Of a DNA stretch of 19,263 nt, positions 14,141 through 19,263 are shown piece by piece; the first letter of the stretch is position 1, and each line of letters opens with the position of its first letter. Made by a program: the position numbers and the translations under genes. The notes beneath the pieces were generated by a model that did no database searches, was not told where the DNA came from, and saw only the letters and a list, made by a program, of their open reading frames with translations. Origin of the DNA: Phycisphaerales bacterium UBA1910 (lineage in GTDB: Bacteria > Planctomycetota > Phycisphaerae > Phycisphaerales > UBA1924). The stretch spans positions 20,346 to 39,608 of the forward strand of contig DDGE01000022.1 of assembly GCA_002337545.1 (NCBI GenBank), read 5' to 3'.

Positions 14141-14146
14141 ATTATT
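14141..14146 (-). promoter_or_regulatory. -10-like hexamer just before trmL
   Basis: AATAAT on the minus strand lies 5 nt before the trmL ATG and matches TATAAT at 5 of 6 positions. Just upstream is a perfect palindrome CACCCG-GAT-CGGGTG (14149-14163). No -35 box is visible. It could allow leaderless trmL expression in addition to read-through from the upstream gene. Confidence 0.3.
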
Positions 14147-14167
14147 CACACCCGGATCGGGTGGGGT

Positions 14168-15334
14168 TCAGTCCGTGAACATCGGATCGACCTGCAGAAT
14201 CTGCTCAAGGGCCTGCTCAAACTCCTGCTCGAAGCCAGGATTCAAGGGAAAACCCTGCCAGCGGATAACGCCATCGGTCGAGAGCAATACCACATGCGGG
14301 ATGCCCCGGACCTGGAGTGATTTATAGATCGTCTGGTTTTCGTCGTAGAGATGGGAGTATGCGACCCGGTTCTGATCGATGTACGAACGCACCTTGCTCT
14401 CGGGATCTCGCTGTCCCGATATCGCGAGGACCACGAGTTTGTCCTTGTGCTTCACCTGAAGCCTGTTCGCAATCGGCGAGAACTGCTTGCACGGTCCGCA
14501 CCATGTCGCCCAGAAGTCGAGCATGATGACTTTGCCCGCTGTGTCGACCGGTTTGGTCAGCCATTTCTCATTCTCCAACGCAACAGGCAGAGGTTGACCC
14601 TGAAAATCATCGGCGTAGATCTCTCCCGTATTCACCGCTGGCCAGTTCGCATTCGCGTAGGCCTCCGCTGGAATGACCTTGTTTTCCGGCTCTTGAGGTT
14701 GCGCTTCAACCGCTTCAGCGAGCGCGAGGTCCTGCGATTGAATCGCCGCGTTCGCGATTGCTTCCTCTGGGGTCTCGCGCAGCAACTGCCCCACCGCGGT
14801 TTTCAGTGACCTGCTGTCGATATCCGCGTAGCGGAGTTGCCCGGCACGATCGATCAGGTATAGGTCGGGCACATCATCGGATTTCATCGCTTTGGAAAAC
14901 GCCCCATCCGGATCCTGAGCAACCTGAACCCGCACGCGCCCTGCATCAACCTTCGTCTGGATCTCTTCCCAACCCATATCTGGATGCACGGCGAACACCA
15001 CGAGCCCGTCTTTCGCGTTCTGCCGTTCGTATCGCGCAAGCGTTGAAAGTGTGAGCAGTGATTTCGGTTCTGAGGAGTGCACGAATCCGATGAGCACGAC
15101 CTTCTCTTCGATGCTCGACGCAGTGACGGCTTCCCCCGTCGTCCAGTCTTTGAGCGATTCGAGGTGTGCCAGATCGAACGGAGCGCACTCCATTTCGCGA
15201 ATCTCAGCGATATGGCTCTTGGTCCCCTCCCGCTCAATCCCGGGTGCAGAGGAAGTCCCCGTGCCCATCGCGGTGCCGGTGAGCACGATGAAAGGAAAGA
15301 GAGCAAGCAGACGCGTGCTGGCGTGATGCAACAT
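14168..15334 (-). CDS. Exported double-thioredoxin (TlpA-like) protein
   Basis: The 388-residue product has a signal peptide (about 1-24) and two thioredoxin-fold domains. Domain 1 (about 55-190) keeps the fold, including VVFAVHPDMG and the cis-Pro region DVPDLYLID (154-162), but has HSSEPKS (86-92) where an active site WCxxC should be, so it cannot act as a thiol redox enzyme. A Glu/Ala-rich linker (188-220) leads to domain 2 (about 228-388), which has the full motif DFWATWCGPC (Cys279, Cys282) and cis-Pro GIPHVV (344-349). The approach to domain 2 (YADDFQGQPLPVALENEKWL) matches the upstream secreted thioredoxin gene. It probably reduces or isomerises disulfides in the envelope. A Shine-Dalgarno GGAGGAA at 15339-15345 fixes the start. 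Confidence 0.88.
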   Translation of the reverse strand: MLHHASTRLLALFPFIVLTGTAMGTGTSSAPGIEREGTKSHIAEIREMECAPFDLAHLESLKDWTTGEAVTASSIEEKVVLIGFVHSSEPKSLLTLSTLARYERQNAKDGLVVFAVHPDMGWEEIQTKVDAGRVRVQVAQDPDGAFSKAMKSDDVPDLYLIDRAGQLRYADIDSRSLKTAVGQLLRETPEEAIANAAIQSQDLALAEAVEAQPQEPENKVIPAEAYANANWPAVNTGEIYADDFQGQPLPVALENEKWLTKPVDTAGKVIMLDFWATWCGPCKQFSPIANRLQVKHKDKLVVLAISGQRDPESKVRSYIDQNRVAYSHLYDENQTIYKSLQVRGIPHVVLLSTDGVIRWQGFPLNPGFEQEFEQALEQILQVDPMFTD

Positions 15335-15384
15335 TGAGTTCCTCCGCGATCCTTACGATCAGTGTGGGCGATTCTTCTTGGTGC

Positions 15385-15413
15385 ATCGTAATACAGATGA
15401 CACATATCTACAA
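15385..15413 (-). promoter_or_regulatory. Candidate promoter of the double-thioredoxin gene
   Basis: On the minus strand TTGTAG (15413-15408) and TACGAT (15390-15385) are 17 nt apart, about 50 nt before the ATG. The site lies between the terminator of the preceding gene and this start, where a promoter is required. Each box is only a partial match. Confidence 0.4.
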
Positions 15414-15433
15414 ATAAGATCAGCGTGCGCATC

Positions 15434-15458
15434 AAAAAACCGCCCATTTCAGGGCGGT
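15434..15458 (-). terminator. Intrinsic terminator of the secreted thioredoxin gene
   Basis: On the minus strand ACCGCCC, loop TGAAAT, GGGCGGT is followed by a run of T (TTTTTT at 15439-15434). The 7-bp GC-rich stem plus T-run is a standard rho-independent terminator. It lies 24 nt beyond the stop codon at 15482 and separates the two thioredoxin genes into different transcripts. Confidence 0.9.
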
Positions 15459-15481
15459 GTGAGATCGAGTGAACTACGCGA

Positions 15482-16102
15482 TCAGCCCTTCGCCTGGATC
15501 AACGGGTCGGCCTTGATGACCTTCTCGACGGCTGCTTTGAATCCCTGCTCGTGGGGGTTGCCCATCCAGCGGATGACGCCATCGGTCGAAACGACAAGCA
15601 CAAGCGGGATCCCAGTGGATTTAAACTCTCGGAAGACCTTCATGTCAGCGTCGTAGAGCTGAAGGAAAGGCTCCTTGTGCTCTGCGATGAATGACTCAAC
15701 CGTGTTCTGATCTTCACGCAGACCAGACACGCCGACGACGATCAGATCGTCCTCATGCTTCTCCTGGAGATCTGCGAGTTTGGGGGCAGCGGCGATACAG
15801 GGGCCACACCATGTCGCCCAGAAGTCGATGATCATCACTTTGCCTTCGGTGTCTTCAAGAGACATGCCATCGGAAATCACCGTTTCCTTGCCGAGCGCGA
15901 CGGGCATCTGCTTGCCTTGGAAGTTGTCCGAGTAGAGGTTGCGCTCAGGATTATGGGTTGGCCACGAAGCGGTCTCGTAGGCCTTGGTCTCGATCGTGGG
16001 CAGCTTTTCTGCCGTATCACACAGCGGGCAATGCGCATCGCCCGGACCTGCCATGGCGAGAGTCATACCGGCGCTGGCGATGATAATGGAGATAAAACTC
16101 AT
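15482..16102 (-). CDS. Secreted TlpA-like thioredoxin with extra CPLC motif
   Basis: The 206-residue product has a signal peptide (about 1-18, MSFISIIIASAGMTLAMAG) and a single TlpA-type thioredoxin domain from about 56. The active site is FWATWCGPC with Cys99 and Cys102, and the cis-Pro region is GIPLVLVVSTDGVIRWMG (164-181). Just after the predicted signal cleavage site there is a second CxxC, HCPLCDT with Cys25 and Cys28, which could bind a metal or haem-type partner or pass electrons to the main site. It aligns over its whole mature length with domain 2 of the downstream protein, including the SWPTHNPERNLYSDNFQGKQ region. The Shine-Dalgarno AAGGAAAG (16109-16116) supports the start. It has its own terminator. 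Confidence 0.88.
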   Translation of the reverse strand: MSFISIIIASAGMTLAMAGPGDAHCPLCDTAEKLPTIETKAYETASWPTHNPERNLYSDNFQGKQMPVALGKETVISDGMSLEDTEGKVMIIDFWATWCGPCIAAAPKLADLQEKHEDDLIVVGVSGLREDQNTVESFIAEHKEPFLQLYDADMKVFREFKSTGIPLVLVVSTDGVIRWMGNPHEQGFKAAVEKVIKADPLIQAKG

Positions 16103-16188
16103 GGGTGTCTTTCCTTGTCATAGGCCTGCCTTCGCCCGGCCATCGGCTTCCCCTCAGGGTCTGGATTGAAAGTTGGATGCACCCAAAC

Positions 16189-17037
16189 CTATCGAGGCTC
16201 GAGGCATGCATGGAGAGTAACGGCCGCCGCGACGGAAATATTCAACGAATCCACACCTCGCCCCATCGGAATTCGTACACGGAGGTCCACAGACTCCATC
16301 GTTCGTCCGGTAAGACCGGGCCCTTCTGCCCCAAAGCACAGCGCAGGACGCTCTATGGCACGATGAGAAGCCATCGATACCGGCTCACCCCCCGGATCTG
16401 GGGTCATGGCGAGGGAAGTAAACCCCAGCGTGCGTATCTTCTCGATAAACTCGGACAGATCCTCAACGATCGCGTAGGGAACACGCAGCGCATGCCCCAT
16501 CGAGACCCGCAGCGACTTGCGGTAGAGCGGATCGCAGCATCGGGCGCTGAGAATCACCGAGACCCCCTCGCCCCCAAGTGCGGCGGTGGAGCGGAACACG
16601 GAACCAACATTGTCGTGATTGCTCAGGTCCTCGAGGATCACGAGCGCGCGAGAGCTGCGGGCGAGCTCAACCGGATCGGGGTTGGGGATCCGTTTGCCGC
16701 ACGCGAGCAGCCCGCGATGGATCGGGAAGCCAACGATCTCGTCCATGACCGTTTGCTCGGCGACATAGACAGGGATGGAGTCCGGCACGCGTTTGAGCAG
16801 CTCTTCGACACCCGGAACGCGAGAATGGCTGACGAAGACCGATTCGATCGGGAAGCGTGAATCGAGAAGATGCTCGACCACCAGCACCCCTTCGGCGATG
16901 AAGTACCCCAGGTCCGCCTCAGATCCTGACGCGTCCGGGTTGTGGGCGGCTTTGAGCCACGCGTCTTTTTGATTAAGAAAGACCCCGATTCTCGGGTCTG
17001 ATGGGTCAGTGATCTCAATCATTGAGCCGATGGACAT
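16189..17037 (-). CDS. SpoU-family RNA 2'-O-methyltransferase
   Basis: The 282-residue product has an N-terminal substrate-binding part (about 1-125, with YFIAEGVLVVEHLLDSRFPI at 45-64) and a C-terminal SPOUT domain. The three SpoU motifs are visible: LEDLSNHDNVGSVFRSTAAL (135-154), ALCFGAEGPGL (232-242) and RIPMGRGVDSLNISVAAAVT (255-274). The enzyme would methylate a ribose in rRNA or tRNA with S-adenosylmethionine. The domain order is that of the TrmH/RlmB/TsnR group; I cannot tell which nucleotide is the target. Met6 at 17022 is an alternative start. It is divergent from uppP with a 57-nt gap. Confidence 0.88.
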   Translation of the reverse strand: MSIGSMIEITDPSDPRIGVFLNQKDAWLKAAHNPDASGSEADLGYFIAEGVLVVEHLLDSRFPIESVFVSHSRVPGVEELLKRVPDSIPVYVAEQTVMDEIVGFPIHRGLLACGKRIPNPDPVELARSSRALVILEDLSNHDNVGSVFRSTAALGGEGVSVILSARCCDPLYRKSLRVSMGHALRVPYAIVEDLSEFIEKIRTLGFTSLAMTPDPGGEPVSMASHRAIERPALCFGAEGPGLTGRTMESVDLRVRIPMGRGVDSLNISVAAAVTLHACLEPR

Positions 17038-17094
17038 GGGGTAGGCACATACTTTCGTGGATTGGATGAAACGCGCATGATCGACACGGGATCG

Positions 17095-18015
17095 ATGAAC
17101 ATTCTACAGGCCGTCGTCCTCGGTTTGGTCGAGGGGATCACAGAGTATCTCCCCGTGTCATCCACGGGTCACCTCATCATCGCGGCGGACCTGCTCGGGC
17201 TGGGCGAGTCCGCGGCCCAGAAGGAAGCCGTCGATACATTCAATATCGTCGTTCAGGGGGGCGCGATCCTCGCGGTCCTCGGGCTGTACTTCCCGCGCGT
17301 TGTGCAGATGTGCAAGGGACTGCTCGGCAAGGACCGGGCGGGCCTGAAACTCGCGCTCAACATCATCGTGGCGTTCCTGCCAGCCGCGGTGCTGGGTGTG
17401 CTCTTCAACGACATCATCGAAGAGAAGCTCTTCAACACCCCTTCCGTGATTACCGCGCTGGCCTTGGGCGGGATCTTCATGATCGTCATCGATCGGATGA
17501 AGTTCCGCAAGGTCGATTCCGACGGCGACCCGGAGAACGACCTGATCGAGCTGAGCATGGGCAAAGCGTTGTTCATCGGGCTCATGCAGTGCGTCGCGAT
17601 GGTGCCCGGCACGAGCCGATCGATGATGACCATCGTCGGCGGCGTTATGGCCGGGCTCCGCCCCAAGCAGGCCGCGGAGTTCAGCTTCCTGCTCGGGCTC
17701 CCCACGCTCGGCGGTGCGTGTGTCTATTCCCTCGCCAAAAACCTCAAGGAATCGTCCGACGCAGGCACGGCAAACATGTTCGAGATGCTCGGATGGGTCC
17801 CGATCGCTGTAGGATTGATCGTCGCGACAATTTCCGCCGCGATCGCGGTGAAATGGCTCGTCGCGTTCCTCAATAAGCACGGCCTGGCGCTCTTCGGGTA
17901 CTACCGTTTGGTGCTTGCCGCCGCCCTTGGTGGTTTGATCGCGATGGGCATGGTGAACATCGACGAACCCGTCCCCGAACCCAATGACATCCCCGCGGTG
18001 AACCCCGATGAGTGA
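17095..18015 (+). CDS. uppP: Undecaprenyl-diphosphatase
   Basis: The 306-residue product is a BacA/UppP-type membrane phosphatase that recycles undecaprenyl pyrophosphate to the monophosphate carrier for peptidoglycan and other envelope polymers. Motif 1 is VEGITEYLPVSSTGHL (12-27) with the catalytic-region Glu13, Glu17 and His26; motif 2 is PGTSRSMMTIVGG (171-183) with Arg175. It has eight or so hydrophobic segments. I start at MNILQAVVLG because UppP proteins begin there; in-frame starts at 17077 (ATG) and 17062 (TTG) would add short polar leaders. The C-terminus has an acidic, Pro-rich tail after residue 288 (NIDEPVPEPNDIPAVNPDE) that typical UppP proteins lack. Inactivation of the family often gives bacitracin sensitivity. 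The end overlaps serA by 8 nt. Confidence 0.95.
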   Translation: MNILQAVVLGLVEGITEYLPVSSTGHLIIAADLLGLGESAAQKEAVDTFNIVVQGGAILAVLGLYFPRVVQMCKGLLGKDRAGLKLALNIIVAFLPAAVLGVLFNDIIEEKLFNTPSVITALALGGIFMIVIDRMKFRKVDSDGDPENDLIELSMGKALFIGLMQCVAMVPGTSRSMMTIVGGVMAGLRPKQAAEFSFLLGLPTLGGACVYSLAKNLKESSDAGTANMFEMLGWVPIAVGLIVATISAAIAVKWLVAFLNKHGLALFGYYRLVLAAALGGLIAMGMVNIDEPVPEPNDIPAVNPDE

Positions 18016-19263
18016 TACGGCAACCCAAACACAGATGAAAACCTCGTTCCCCAAATCGCAGATCGAGATCGTGCTCCTCGAAGGGACGCACGAGTCGGGC
18101 ACGCGCCTGCTCGCGGACGAGGGGTTCAATGTCACCACGCACAAGGGCGCACTCGAGGGCGAAGCGTTGATCGACGCGATCCGCCGGGCCCATGTCGTTG
18201 GCGTGCGTTCCAAGACCCAGCTCACCCGCGAAGTCATCGAATCCTGCGAGCGTCTGCTCACGATCGGATGCTTCTGCGCCGGGACGAACCAGGTGGACCT
18301 GGACGCGGCCGCGGAACGCGGGATCGCGGTCTTCAACTCGCCGTTCAGCAACACACGATCGGTCGCGGAACTGACGATCGCGGAGATCATCGCGCTGCAC
18401 CGACAGCTCACGGCGCGGAGCCACGCGGCACACGAGGGCAAGTGGCTCAAGAGCGCGACGGGCGCTCACGAGGTCCGCGGCAAAACCCTCGGGATCATCG
18501 GGTACGGGCACATCGGGTCGCAAGTCTCGATCCTCGCGGAATCGATGGGGATGCGAGTCTTGTTCTTCGACGCGATCAACAAGCTGCCGCTCGGGAATGC
18601 ATCGACCGCGAATACGCTCGAGCAGGTGTTGCGTGAGAGCGATGTCGTGACGCTGCATGTGCCGGACACGGAAACCACACGAGGATTGATCGGCGCAAAT
18701 GAGATCGGGATGATGAAACCCGGCGCATACCTGATCAACAACGCACGCGGGAGTGTGGTGGATCTCGAAGCGCTCAAGGGCGCGATCGAGTCGGGCGCGA
18801 TCGCGGGCGCGGCGCTGGATGTCTTCCCGGACGAGCCGGCGAAGAGCGGCGAGCCCTTCACCTGTCCGTTGCAGGGCTTGAACAATGTCATCCTCACGCC
18901 GCATGTCGGAGGATCAACGATCGAGGCGCAGGAAGCGATCAGTTTGGACGCCGCGGGAAAACTCCTGCGTTTCGTCAACATGGGCACCACCACCGGCTCG
19001 GTCAATGTCCCCGAGGTCGACCTCCCCGATCAGCATCGCCACCTTGTCGAGGGTGAGAAACGCCCGCACCGGATCCTGAACTTCCACCGCAATGTGCCCG
19101 GCGTGCTCGGCAAGATCCACGAGGCGGCGAGCGAACTCGGCATCAACATCAGCGCCCAGTACCTGCAAACGAACCCGGAGATCGGGTACCTCGTACTCGA
19201 CGCGGACCCCAGCGATGCAAAGACGCTCGCGGACCGAATCGATTCGATCGACGAATCGATCCG
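18008..19263 (+). CDS. serA: D-3-phosphoglycerate dehydrogenase (3' end beyond window)
   Basis: The frame runs from ATG at 18008 to the right edge, 418 full codons. It closely follows E. coli-type SerA, which starts serine synthesis by oxidising 3-phosphoglycerate with NAD+. Visible features are the substrate-binding region LLTIGCFCAGTNQVDL (83-98), the nucleotide-binding loop GIIGYGHIG (162-170), the catalytic triad Arg247 (NNARGSVVD), Glu276 (DVFPDEP) and His299 (TPHVGGST), and a C-terminal ACT domain beginning near 355 (NFHRNVPGVLGKIHEAASEL). The ACT domain follows the catalytic part directly, as in the short, serine-inhibited type. Compared with E. coli only about four to six residues are missing. 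The start overlaps the uppP stop (ATGAGTGA), which suggests translational coupling. Confidence 0.96.
   Translation, partial: MSDTATQTQMKTSFPKSQIEIVLLEGTHESGTRLLADEGFNVTTHKGALEGEALIDAIRRAHVVGVRSKTQLTREVIESCERLLTIGCFCAGTNQVDLDAAAERGIAVFNSPFSNTRSVAELTIAEIIALHRQLTARSHAAHEGKWLKSATGAHEVRGKTLGIIGYGHIGSQVSILAESMGMRVLFFDAINKLPLGNASTANTLEQVLRESDVVTLHVPDTETTRGLIGANEIGMMKPGAYLINNARGSVVDLEALKGAIESGAIAGAALDVFPDEPAKSGEPFTCPLQGLNNVILTPHVGGSTIEAQEAISLDAAGKLLRFVNMGTTTGSVNVPEVDLPDQHRHLVEGEKRPHRILNFHRNVPGVLGKIHEAASELGINISAQYLQTNPEIGYLVLDADPSDAKTLADRIDSIDESI

Noticed and set aside
17158..18904. Two long open frames (430 and 344 codons) antisense to uppP and serA
   Set aside because: Both are opposite unmistakable genes and have the low-complexity His/Arg/Asp composition of antisense frames.

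Overview
The window reads as chromosomal DNA of a GC-rich planctomycete, most likely class Phycisphaerae. This is inferred from gene content and style: small lipoproteins, proteins that begin with a CPKCGYD zinc ribbon, a secreted protein with GxYG repeats, a Ser/Thr kinase with an HAD catalytic motif, many starts without a Shine-Dalgarno sequence, and abundant GATCG. There is no rRNA or other decisive marker. I found no tRNA or rRNA gene, CRISPR array, prophage, transposase or plasmid function.

Layout, left to right. Positions 1-413 hold the N-terminal part of a DUF3568-like lipoprotein gene that runs off the left edge. Positions 414-885 are gene-free and hold an alternating array of two families of palindromic repeats (A-B-A'-B') plus a short heptamer repeat. 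Positions 886-4230 hold an AtoE-type short-chain fatty acid transporter, a divergent RarD/EamA transporter, a Dabb-domain lipoprotein and a small membrane-anchored protein. Positions 4267-8162 are a leftward block: two tandem paralogous zinc-ribbon membrane proteins (4-nt overlap), glyA, and a pentapeptide-repeat protein 3 nt after glyA. A large secreted GxYG-repeat protein (8280-9959) runs the other way.

Positions 9971-17037 are almost entirely leftward. They hold a SpoU-family RNA methyltransferase, a secreted TlpA-like thioredoxin with its own terminator, a larger double-thioredoxin protein, TrmL with a terminator, a tiny lipoprotein, an amidase_2/PGRP-like protein that has lost key active-site residues, and a Ser/Thr kinase followed by a calcineurin-like phosphoesterase. 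Positions 17095-19263 run rightward: uppP overlaps serA by 8 nt, and serA is cut by the right edge only a few codons before its expected end.

The genes look like housekeeping functions (one-carbon and serine metabolism through GlyA and SerA, undecaprenyl phosphate recycling, tRNA/rRNA methylation, envelope redox) mixed with lineage-specific envelope proteins. The clearest unexplained signals are the repeat array at 456-819, whose hairpin stems differ in sequence but keep the same architecture; a TGATACGAT motif placed exactly 6 nt before the ATG of two lipoprotein genes, which suggests leaderless transcription; the tandem zinc-ribbon membrane paralogs; and the PGRP-like protein predicted to be non-catalytic. 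I see no clear defence or other multi-gene system that would count as new.
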